Shown: in pieces, positions 39,101 to 50,121 of the stretch
How the letters are laid out: every line of letters begins with the position of its first letter
Position numbering within the stretch: position 1 is the first letter of the stretch
Assembly (NCBI RefSeq): GCF_040581485.1
Contig: NC_090131.1
Span: forward strand, 310,001-374,000
DNA length: 64,000 nucleotides
Direction: 5' to 3'
From: Linepithema humile
Taxonomy: Eukaryota > Arthropoda > Insecta > Hymenoptera > Formicidae
The notes under the pieces: model-generated
What the model saw: only the letters and a program-made list of their open reading frames with translations
What the model was told of the DNA's origin: nothing
Databases searched by the model: none
Program-made: the position numbers and the translations under genes

Positions 39101-40796
39101 GTTGGCCGCATAATTCATCCGAGTGAAGGCTCGAATGCTGTTTGCTCTGTAATCGGGAATAAATGGTGTTACACAATATTCCATGCGATGCGGAAGGCTT
39201 GTCGTATGTTACACGTGTATATAGATACATATATGTATGCATCTATATCTTAGTCGAGTTTCTTTAACATATTTTTCTTAATGTGAAGTAATCCAGCTAC
39301 GTCACTTTTCAAAAAGCGCATATGTACGATAAGTCAAGGTTTAGATCCTTTTCGCAAAGATATCTAAATACATAAATCCGATGTTTATTTTTCGATCCAC
39401 TAAGTTCACATCTATTTCTGAATATATGTTCATATGCATTTTTAAGATACATCCTCGATCTCAAGTTATCGAGAAATTGCTTCACTAGATTTCGTATTAA
39501 TTTTTTCTCCTTTCTTACTAGATTCAGTATAATATAATATTCTATAAATATATATGAATCTTTCTAAGATATACAAGATATTACGCAAAATTGTAAAATT
39601 CTATATTTTTTACTCGATCGTTTAAGATTCACATGTGAAGGTAATAAATTGTTTCCTTCTTTTTTTTCTCATTATGTGCAGCTCTCAACACTTACAAGTC
39701 AATTAAAAGAGGAGAAACTTCTGTGTAGAGAAATATATTATTGGAGCAATCGCAAGCGTTAAAGATGAAATCATACAGGAATCTCATAACGAAACGTTTC
39801 TTAATCGGTCTGGAGATTCGCGAGTCACTTAGGCAAAAATGCACTCCGAGACTTTCTCTAGTGAACCAATAAACGTCGGAATACCCCCAACTTGTCTGTT
39901 TGCCAATAACTTGTAAATTAGGCTCTTCTCACGCATACACGACTGTCCTGAATATCTTACTCTATTCAAATTCACATTCAATTTTTTAATGGATCAAACG
40001 TGCGACAAGGACACTCGCAATCAACTTTACTTTTACTTCCGTTATGTCATTATTTATGATCAAATGATGTATATATTATATATAATATATATATATATTT
40101 ATTTGATATCAATCTGGATATCGGACTTTAAGTACTCCTTTTCGAAAAGTTGAATTCCATCAGGTGGCAGGTTTCTTTAAAAGATAAAATCACTCACACA
40201 AATATGTATTTTAATATTTTTTTATCTTTTATTTTAATTTTTATTTTAAATACATTACATATTATTTGCGATAAAGAATTATCTGTGGCGGTAGCTGAAA
40301 CATTCTATCATTGCGATACAATATTAATGTCGAATTAACATTAGAAATTTTAATTTAAAATAATCTCAAATGTGGATAAATTAGTTTTGCAAATTAATTT
40401 TGTACTTCCACTATGCTATTAGCATGTCACTCTATATTCATAATGATGACACAAGTACTTTTATACATCTCGCGATGTATTTGTGATTTAAATTTAGTAT
40501 GCAATTTAAGTGTAACAGGTTGGAGAAAGTTTATCTTTCTAAATATGTGTATATGTAAACTTCTTGATGACACAAAACAGTAGCATTGCATACGACGATG
40601 TTCTTACAAATAATCTAAACGCCGAACTTGACATAATAAGAAAAGGAAGCTGAAATAGACTTTCTATCTTACTCGTGAAATGAGTACTCGTTATACAATA
40701 GAAAACGCTATTATATTAGGAAAATTAACAACGAAATTTGAAGATAATTTAAATAACGTGAAAATTGCTAAATAATAAGCATTATTAATATGATAT
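36145..40796. other. Intergenic region between cuticle genes B and C
   Basis: About 4.6 kb without a supported gene. Open frames near 37285-37644 and 39059-39253 lack any recognisable domain and start without promoter or splice support. A purine/pyrimidine alternation (ACACACGCGCGCGCGCG, about 37365-37382) and TA runs (about 40075-40100) are the visible repeats. Confidence 0.4.
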
Positions 40797-40804
40797 AATG
40801 CAAT

Positions 40805-40983
40805 CACTAGCGGATCCTGATGTCGATAATAGGGGGGGGGGAGGGGGGGGGGGTTTGACCTGCTTTAATGCATTTTTTACCAAGATTTTTTAAACGGATT
40901 CAGCAAAATAGATTTTTTTTAACTTGGAAGGGGCGGAGGTTTAACCCCTCTCCCCCTCCCCTTCCCCCCAGGATCCGCCAGTG
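40805..40983. mobile_element. Non-autonomous hAT-type MITE with 8-bp target-site duplication
   Basis: Terminal inverted repeats CACTAGCGGATCCTG and (reverse complement of the right end) CACTGGCGGATCCTG bound a 179-bp element. Perfect 8-bp duplications AATGCAAT lie at 40797-40804 and 40984-40991. Subterminal G-rich and C-rich runs are also inverted relative to each other. The CACTGGCGGATCC-type end and the 8-bp duplication are typical of hAT elements. No transposase is present. Confidence 0.92.
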
Positions 40984-40991
40984 AATGCAAT

Positions 40992-41649
40992 TGTACATTT
41001 TTATTTAGAAACCATGTTTTAAATTTGGGAAAAGCGTACAACTTCCTTTTATAAACGAGTTTATCTATACGAGAAAGAAATAATCTTTAAATTTTGATAT
41101 AAACTTTGAGTTATTGTTTTTACATGAAAGCATTTTATCTTATTGAATTTATATAAATCAAATATAGACTTAATATATGCACAAGTTCAACTTTTATTTT
41201 TCTTAAAATTATCTGCAAGATATATAAAAAAAATACGAGAAATGAATGTAGCGCACAAAATTAAGTAATCAAGATGCTACTACAAATATCAACTATAATT
41301 ATAAAGGAACTGCGACATGTATCATTAGTTGATGTTGCAATGTTGGAATTGATCACGTATGTATGTCTATTGCGGTGACTTTTCGTCGCAAGAAAATGAT
41401 TAATTTACCAAAGTTATGTGCAATTTATAACAATAAAACAGTAAGACAGACAAGAGAAATTAAATGAAAAAGTTGAATATTAAAATGCATTTCTCTTATT
41501 ATGTATATGCGCTTTAAATATTTCAGTGAATTCGAAAGGCTAATGAGTACAAATAATAATAATAACTCTGTTATGAAAAAAATGTTTTTATTTAAAAAAA
41601 GACTACACTCATGCAAAATCAGTAATCCTATGATATTCTCTTATGCATT
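40992..41649. other. 3' flank of cuticle gene C
   Basis: AT-rich sequence after the MITE. No gene or structured element seen. Confidence 0.35.
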
Positions 41650-44600
41650 TTAATGATAAGCAGGGCCATATGTAGGCGCCGGTACTCCCGAATAAGTGTT
41701 CCTTGCACCAAAGTTGTTATAACTGCTGTCTATTGAGTTAGAGCCAAATTGATAATTATAGTTGTTGGCGTTGTTATAATGTCCACCACTTGCTTGATAA
41801 TTATAACCGCCCTGGTTACTGCCTGCTGATATAACACATGGAAATAATAGTAAAATTGATTAAAATATTATTTATATATGTAAAAATAACAAAGAATGAA
41901 ATTTTCAGAAAGGTTTTGATCTAATTTTTGGCTCTCTTTAATCTGACAGTTGTAATTGAAAATCACATGTCAAAGTCGCTGTTAAACATTGTATAATTTA
42001 TATATACCTCCGGTGTATCCACCGATATGATTTCCCTGATAACCTTGGCCAGCATTGTTGTATCCATTGTTTTGAGTATTGTATTGATCCGGATAGGTCG
42101 CGGTACCCTCATACCTAACGTCGGCGTGAAAACCGGTCCTCCAATCGGCGGTATAAGTAACGATCTGTGTCCTACCGTCCGGAAGCTGCACTCTGTATTC
42201 TCCGCGAACGGTCTCACCGTCGCTCGATTCTCGCCTGCCGAAATCGTTTCCGGTAGCCTGATCCTTCACGGAATAGCCAAACTCATAGGCTTTGGGCTGA
42301 AGCAAAAGTAAATGAGTAAGCCTAATTTTTTTCTTTCTTTGTCTCTTTGTGTCCTACAGCGAATGATGAAAACAAAAGGGACAAAGGGAATAAAAAATGT
42401 AATCTTGTAAAGATACAATCTTGCGTGAAAATGACAAGTTTTCCTTCGATCAAGTGTAACGGACGATACCGAAGAAAAGTTACTGCGCGATTTAATCTAG
42501 CTCATGACGGATTACTGCTTACCACCACCACCGTCAACAATTCGCTCACCAAACAAGTAGATTCGCGCAAGATGCGAATGCGCATCTCGCGAGCGTTCGA
42601 GATTCCTCGGATGATTAGCTAACCAGCAATAACGATTTACCATGAATTATGCCCGCGGTCGCAGTTCACCCTATTAATATTGTTACATCATCTGTGGTGC
42701 ATTTGCGCCACACGTTCTCGCACTTCGTCGCGTCCCACCGGTTCGAATTTGTAGCATCTCGAGACATTCGAATGCGATGCGTTGATTTTATGATGCTTGA
42801 TTCACGTGCCGTTTAAACAATGTGCTAATATTAACTGACAATGAGCGCAGAACATGCAAGTATTATTTGATTGTGGATTTTCATTAAGTTGATTGAGTTT
42901 GTGCAAGACGTGTATTGTGCAAGACGATAATTTACTTGTACGAAAAATTACGGTAATTTTTTTCTAATAGAATTTTTTCTAATGAAACATGTGTATTGAA
43001 AGGCGAAATTAATCTACATAGTTTCATTATCATTTTTAAATATAAATGATCAGTTCATTCTGATAGTTAAGTTACTGGCAATAATAAATGAGTGAATAAA
43101 GTCATCTGTGTGAAAATGATATTATCACACAAGAGAGTTCTTAATTACATACGATAAATTCTCGTGCTAATATTGAATATTATATCACGGTTCATCATCA
43201 TACTAATTTTTATTATTAATTTAATTTATCTAGTTTCGGACTAATTATCTCAAATAGTTTTTATTTATATGGCGATTAAACTATGTATTAAAAGTATGTA
43301 GTAAAAGTGAATATTAACGTGTCGGAAGTGACAGTCTTAATGTCAATAATAATTTTGGATAATTAAGTAGCGTAGATTTCTTATGATGGTACCAGTTGCA
43401 AATCGTAATTATAAAAAATTAAAGAAATATCGACTAGAACACAATATTAAATATCCCAAGATTTGCTCTCCTATTCACCGCCTATGAAAGATTGTGAAAT
43501 CATCGAAGAAGTAGAGTTAGTTCAAACTCAGAGCGTACTTTTACGGATGAAGTTTACGTAATGAGATCAGATATTTCTTTATGCCAAAAGTTCAATGTCA
43601 TTTCCAGAACATGATTGAATCATTTTCAACTTTGACCTCAAGAACACCATGTGTTTTCGCTCAAGATGATCGGCGCGATATGTACATCAAGAATAGGATC
43701 TAGATTTAGAAAGTAACATTGAACTCCTTGCGGAGAATAAAAGAACATTTATTCTGATGATGTAATGCACTTCTACCTTAATATACTTTATATTACGAAA
43801 TCATTAAACTCATCGACTATATCGGGATTATCATAATCACTTTACATTTCACAGAATTGTAAATAATTCTTTACGGTCCATTAATAATCATTTTGCAAAT
43901 AATTTGTTAATAAAGAATGCATCGTTTAATTGCAGAACAATCAGCTTAATTATGATCGTACGTATTTGAAGATTGATTTCGCAAAACACGTTGCATCAGT
44001 TATCGAAGTGTTTAGCAATCATTGAATAAAGATCAAAGATAATAGGCTCGCGATTCGTCATCTTATACGTGAATTTGTAATCAGGACAAATACAATATAT
44101 CCTACATGTATGAAAGCTCTAAATTATAACATACTGAAATATAGGATACATTGTTTTCAATCATGCGTGCGACTTTCGCTCAAGATTATTTAGTCTCAAA
44201 CATGTATTACAAATACCTCATTATCTGCGTAATCTTGATTATCATGCCCATCATAATGGCCTCCGAATCCGTTCCCACCACCTTGCGTTCCATGATAATT
44301 TCCACCTGCGTAATTTCCGGGAACACCGTACTGATTGCTGAGGGGTGGCTCGCAATACACAAAGTTGATACTCGCTATCAGAGCGAGTAATATCTATACA
44401 AAAAAGTACGCATTGGATTAATGCAGATATGTAGACACGCGCGTGGAAAATAATAAGATAAGTATTTATTTTCAAAATGATTTTTTCAAAATCGTTTAGT
44501 TGATGCAAATGTAATTAAAATTGCTATTCTTGTGGTCGATATTCGTTTATTTTCAAGCTGTGAAAATAATGAATATTGCAAAAGCAGAAGTTATTTTGAA

Positions 44601-45509
44601 TATCTGAAAGAATTTATCAGGTTTCTTATACTAACTTACACAATATTGTTTTTCAAAATTAGTTGACATAGTTGTCCTGCCCAAGAGCAAGAACAAAAGA
44701 AATATATCTTTGCAAGTGAAATGTACGGCATGTATAAGATGCTAAATGAAAACACATATAACATTCCCGCATGCTACGTTAAATATATAGTAAAATAATA
44801 AGTGAGCTCGGTAAAGAAAAAGCGTTAGGCGTACAATCAGCGCACTGGTAATTAGCCCCTAAAATATTTTCGATGGTTTCCCAGGGATGCTTTTCATGTA
44901 CCAGATGAGAACGTCAGATGATCAACAACGCGCGCGTTGCGTAGGCGAGGAAATTAGAGTTACGCGCCTCTGCATTTTCTTCTCGTTTCTGCTGTATCGT
45001 GAGAAGATGCACGGGATTGCATCACTAGCACTTTAGAAACTGGCGCAAGATTAAAAGAATCAGAAGAGTTCTTAGATATATAACTTGTGACTTTTTCGCC
45101 AAAAATATCTTTTATACGTACAACTTTTAGACAATTGAATAGTTGTTTGCAATACACACATTTTGTTAAAATCTAATTTATATTTACAAAATTTTAGAAA
45201 TTTTAATTTTTCTTGCAAGTAAAAAAATTGAGTTGAATAAAATAAAACGTATACACGTGATATTAAATACGTTTTCAGAAAAAAAATATAACATTTATTT
45301 GATTAATTATTTGTTATCATTTGACAGTTGTTTAATTAGTTATTTGATAAATTCTTTGTTACATTTTTAGGCTAGTAAATTGTAGATGCTGCAAAAAATC
45401 TTAGATTTTATTTGCAAAATTCAAGAAACTTGCAATATTAGACGATAACTGGAAAATATACATTGACATTCTGTGAATATAATTCAATTAATAAATAATG
45501 AGACAATTT

Positions 45510-45557
<48 letters not shown>

Positions 45558-46199
45558 GTAACATCTATATATATTAATTTACACATATATATATAAGTGT
45601 GTGTGTAATAAATCTATAACACTGCAGATCGAAAACTTTTATAGGAATTACGTCGTAACTAATAATGACAAAAACTTAAAAAGAGTTCAGGTCTGCTGTC
45701 ACAAATTTACATTTTTTTTAACAATTACAACTAATGCGATACGCAAGTAAACTAGTAAAATATTTACTTTCATCCCAATTTTATTATACTAAAAGTTATT
45801 TTATACTTTTTTAAAATTAAATTTTAACTTCAATTTGTCATTAATAAATACATAAATTGTACTGTAAATTAAAAACTTGTACTATTCAAGCATTGAAACA
45901 AAGTTTAGTATAAACACATTCGACGCCGCTCCAAGTATGTACTCGGCTACTCTGCCGGAAACTCACGGCAAACATTCTATTGAATAAACACACTTATGGC
46001 GCGAATAATCGTCAATATCCGCGATCACACAACGGTCAAGAGCTCTCACGAGTAAAAATAAGAAAGTTTAAAGTGTGATTGTGATAATCGTTCGATCTAT
46101 CGAGTCGGGAATGCGTACCGATCTCAGACATCGGTGTCGTTCTCATTTCGCATTACTTTACTCGCGCAGCGTATTTACCTGTCGCACAATTAAATCCAT
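41650..46199 (-). CDS. Cuticle protein C, resilin-like RR domain
   Basis: Minus-strand exons 46199-46179, 44393-44217, 42296-42008 and 41822-41650 join in phase (219 aa). The 21-base first exon encodes MDLIVRQ, and with ILLALIASINFVYC it makes the signal peptide. Exon 2 is a Gly/Asn/Tyr/His-rich linker (SNQYGVPGNYAGGNYHG). Exon 3 carries the RR chitin-binding domain: KAYEFGYSVKDQATGNDFG, GEYRVQLPDGRTQIVTYTAD and FHADVRYEG. Exon 4 adds an Asn/Tyr-rich tail ending APTYGPAYH. Domain and linker resemble pro-resilin, and it is clearly a paralogue of genes A and B on the same strand. Expected role: chitin-binding, flexible cuticle protein. The last junction is phase 1. Confidence 0.88.
45514..45551. 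repeat. (GA)n microsatellite
   Basis: About 19 uninterrupted GA units inside the first intron of cuticle gene C. Confidence 0.95.
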
Positions 46200-46318
46200 A
46201 TTCGAAGTAATAGAAATCACGGGGGTGAGTGATGATAGTGATGGTGCGAGACAACGCGTCAAACGGCGAACACTGTCTAGAGAGGAAGAAGAGCACCAAA
46301 CTGAATGCTGAAATGTGG

Positions 46319-46351
46319 TGACGTTTCGGCGCGCATACCGGTGCTTATATA
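46319..46351 (-). promoter_or_regulatory. TATA box of cuticle gene C
   Basis: TATATAAG (minus, 46351-46344) is followed 32 bases later by an initiator-like GTCACC. The leader to the ATG at 46199 would be about 120 bases. Confidence 0.65.
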
Positions 46352-46488
46352 GAGAGCTCTTTCTCGTCTCTCCGCGTGGAAGCGGAGAGGATACATTTCC
46401 TGCCGCCATCACCATCATCGCCGCTGCCAGCACCGAGGGAGCGAACTGACGGGGGTTTACTCTGAGTAGACGCGCACGGCGTAGGCAG

Positions 46489-46522
46489 TATAAGAGACGG
46501 CGGCCGTGTGTACTTTAGTTCA
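46489..46522 (+). promoter_or_regulatory. Candidate plus-strand promoter facing away from cuticle gene C
   Basis: TATAAGAG at 46489-46496 is followed at +33 by an initiator-like TTCACA (A 46522). It would drive a GC-rich transcript to the right, back-to-back with the gene C promoter 140 bases away. No coding exon downstream was assigned to it. Confidence 0.4.
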
Positions 46523-47906
46523 CATAGGGAATCTGCGCGTGTGGAAAGCGTTCCGCGCGCTTTATTTCCTATTGTTCTCTCTCGCGAATTCGGGCATAAG
46601 AGCGAGCAGAGCGAGCGAGCGAGCGGGCGAGCGAGCCGAGAGCGTGGAGACGAGACGCGAGTAGAGTCAAGAGCTAAGCTAAGCCGCGCGTCTACTTCGC
46701 ACGGAGAAAGCTGATTACTTCATCGCGTGGGACAGCCCGCAGCGCACTGTTGCTCGCCTTCTTCGAGCGGACTAATTAGGCAATTGAGACTTAATTAACC
46801 TGCCGTAGGACCAGCGGACGCGAACGTGCGCGAAGATCCGCCACGATCGGATCCGCGAGAACAAGCGTTGTGACACAAAATTCAATATTATTCATTTTCA
46901 AAAAGAGACATTGCTTAACGAATTACGTAAACAATTGATTACGTCACTAAAAGTATTTGTTGAAATCTATAAAATAAATTGATTTGATCCGTTAACAATC
47001 ATTTATATAGCTATACACTGACAGTTGGATAATCTGATGTCATAAACACCCTTGAGAAAAATTATAATGAAGAGAACACAGCACGAATGAGTAACATCAT
47101 TCCTATTGTGAAAATCAATCTAGCCAATCGAACCGAGTTTTGCAAAGAGTTGCCTATTCGCTTCGTAAATTCTACCTTTTGATTTTCTTTGTTTTGCTAA
47201 TCGTCATCGCGTCGCAGGAGAAAGGGTCAACATCTGGAACATTATTAACGCTCCCACACCTTTCCTTTTTTTATTTTCGTGAATACACACGCCAATCCCG
47301 TGTCCTTGAAAGATCTCGTTGTACGCAAGCACTGCGGCATGTCATCATCCTCGTAATATTAATATGCCTGCACCGACGTGTAACTACCGTAACGATATGC
47401 TAATGCCGCAATGTACGTTAGCTTGTTACGTCAAGTAGTTAGACCACGTAAGATCCAAACAGCAAGTTAACTCTTTCGCTCATGGCGGACCCAATTATGG
47501 ACTTGCTTCATCTTCACTTGTAATATTGCAGAAATATATAGGAAAGGTGTAGGATGTGCTTAGTATGTTATGAATAGATTAATATGTGTTATCAAAAAGT
47601 TTTTTTTATAAACATTATATTGTTAATTCAAATGGCAAATTAAGTCGTCATGTCTTTTTGCAGTTTTTCAAGTTTGAAGATTAGATTAATGTTTAATTGT
47701 AAATAAAATTGAAATTATATTAAGGTAAAATTTATTTTAAATTAATTGAGCAATAACAAGCAAGATAATTAGGAAGATTACAAATAATAATTTAAATAAT
47801 TTAAAATAATTTAAAAAAGGTAGATAATGAATTCTTATTGTCTATTTATTGTACAACATTCAGATTGTACTATGCAGGTATACATATGTTCGCCGAAGAG
47901 TGATCG
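46523..47906. other. GC-rich leader-like DNA followed by AT-rich intergenic region
   Basis: 46523-46870 is unusually GC- and CpG-rich and includes a (GAGC)n run at 46600-46640. It resembles a non-coding first exon or CpG-rich promoter core. A frame at 47140-47403 has a hydrophobic stretch but no ATG. Nothing else is recognised. Confidence 0.4.
47845..47850 (-). terminator. Polyadenylation signal downstream of the 47.9-49.0 kb candidate gene
   Basis: AATAAA on the minus strand, about 57 bases after the stop codon ending at 47907. It fits the 3' end of the candidate gene. Confidence 0.4.
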
Positions 47907-48979
47907 TCAGAGCTGTGAGTTAATAGAGGATGATAAAAGCGTTGCATCGGGGCCATCCTGTTGAATTCTATATCGTTCTTTACACGCGATGCAGTCTCGT
48001 AGAAGTTTATTTGTTTTTAATGACCCATCTCGATGAAACAACAGTTCAGTTTGCGCATTATCTGGTAATCTGTCGGCAAGTTGAGGGTACATGTGAAATT
48101 GTGCATTTAATACGACAGTCCAGCTCGTAAGCGCACTTATCATTAGCACAGGCATTATCAAAAGAACATATATTACGTATTATGTGACGTGCATACGTGA
48201 TGTGCATATTACACACATATTATATGTGCTCTTTAACTCTTTAAGTAAATATCATTTAGCTGTCCATCATTCAAAATACTCATAAAATTAGCGTTTGTTC
48301 TTGAAATTCTGCACAAAGTTAATGAAATTATAAATTGATGAAGAAAATTGGGTTCTTTTTAGAAAAAAATCTTGATTGTTACAAACAAAATGGTTAATAC
48401 TCGATAAGTACAAATGCCCATGCGATAATATATTTGTTAAAAGTAACGGAACATTTTAAATTCTCACTCGAAGCCTTTTTAATCTATTATAATCGTAAGT
48501 ATAGTCACATTTGTATTTTAATTAAAGAAGATCCAAGTAAGGATTATTGTTATGCGTATTTCCTAAAAATATAAAATTGCTAGTTAATTATTATTGTAAA
48601 TTATCTTGATTATAATAATTATTACTATTACATAGGACGAATTAAGTTCTGCATACAAAACGATAGTCATTTACGAAGAAGATTGCTAGAATTTGAAGAG
48701 GTATTCGCGCTTTAGCATTTGACTCGGCTTTCCTAAGTAATGCATTTTATGCTTACTTTCTACATAGAAGAGTCGGAGAGCCATTGCTCAGGAATACCGC
48801 GTGATACAATCTGATTTAAATTTGATGCTATTTGCTCTTCTTACCTATGATTACCTAACGGCGGATAATTCGTTTCGTAATGTAGCGCGCGCGCCGACGA
48901 TCACGCAATCTCCCTCATCAACGTCCACCACTGGTGGAATCACAGCGGTCCGCGCTCGGGAATCTATCTCCGTGTGCAT
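47907..48979 (-). CDS. Hypothetical two-exon protein of unknown function
   Basis: Minus-strand exons 48979-48855 and 48123-47907 join in phase 2/1 to 113 aa. The first exon (MHTEIDSRARTAVIPPVV...) has codon composition richer in G/C at third positions than the surroundings and an in-frame stop upstream of the ATG. The second continues SWTVVLNAQFHMYPQLADRL and has a CIAC pair and a polar C-terminus. AATAAA follows the stop at a normal distance. An alternative is a single-exon 82-aa secreted peptide starting at 48152 (MPVLMISALTSWTVVLNA as signal peptide). No family was recognised. The donor and acceptor are ordinary, so the model is tentative. Confidence 0.35.
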
Positions 48980-50121
48980 CACGGCGAATATTCAAATGAT
49001 AATTGTTGATTCACATGTTGGGTGACTTATAAAAAAATATGAATAAGTAGTTTTACCCATCGTTAGAATTGAGAGAATCTCAATTGTTGTTGTTTGTTCA
49101 TTTGGAATATCAAGTTTTCAACTTTTTACTAATTGTAAGTGACTAAAATTATAATATATCTACATAGTATATATATAAAAAATAAATTAAAATCTTTTAA
49201 TTATTTTATGTAAGTCATCTACTGCACCCGTTACTATTGCAATATATTCATTTCTATCACTTTTAACTCAACTTGTAGGTAACGAAACTTGGTTGTACTT
49301 TATTCAAATTTTGATGTGTAACAAATAATAAAATATATATTAAATAAACGAGCTGTAAAAACAAAAAATCAAATATTTAAGATATTAAAATCAGATATTT
49401 AAGACTTAGTTTTTACCTACAAAAAAATTATAAAAATCTAGTTGCACCAAATTTTTACGAAAAATTAAAAAAAAATCAAAATATCGCTTCAGATTTACGT
49501 ATATACATTGAGGATCATGATACTCATATTTATCTATCTCGGCTACATATGTGATGTTAATAGAAAAATATAATACAATAAAATATAAGCTTGAAATAAA
49601 CAACACAGAGGGATAACGTATAAAAATAGAAAATGTATTGTACAAAACTTACATATGCATGTTTAGACATTCTATCATTATAATTATTATATTATACCGT
49701 GGCGATAGTTTGAAATCATGTCTATTATCGCTTGAACAATCAACAATAAAAAATTTCGTATATGTTACAAAACTTACAAACTATATCGCCTTTTTTGTTA
49801 CATTATCGCAATAATTAATATAATAATTTGATACAATAATCAGATCATTATTAAAATTGGAATAAACTAGAAAACGCAACAAGTATTTAAAAATAAATTT
49901 TCAATAATAAATATGTATTAAATAGTAAAACAATAAAGCTTGTATCAAAATTCATACTAAGAGCACAAAAAATATATTGAAAAAAAAAACACCTGAAACG
50001 CTAAATGGTGAAAAAGATTTTTCATATTTGAATGATGCAAACAGTATTGTGATTACGAGTGAAAAGATGAAAAGTGCCGATACAGAGCAAACATACACCG
50101 CTACCGCTGTCAGAAATCGCA
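48980..50121. other. Intergenic region
   Basis: AT-rich 3' flank of the large minus-strand gene. No gene, RNA gene or transposon end seen. Confidence 0.4.

Noticed and set aside
47140..47403. Hydrophobic frame resembling a signal peptide (KFYLLIFFVLLIVIA)
   Set aside because: It begins at a TTG, has no ATG and no convincing acceptor to join it to an upstream start.
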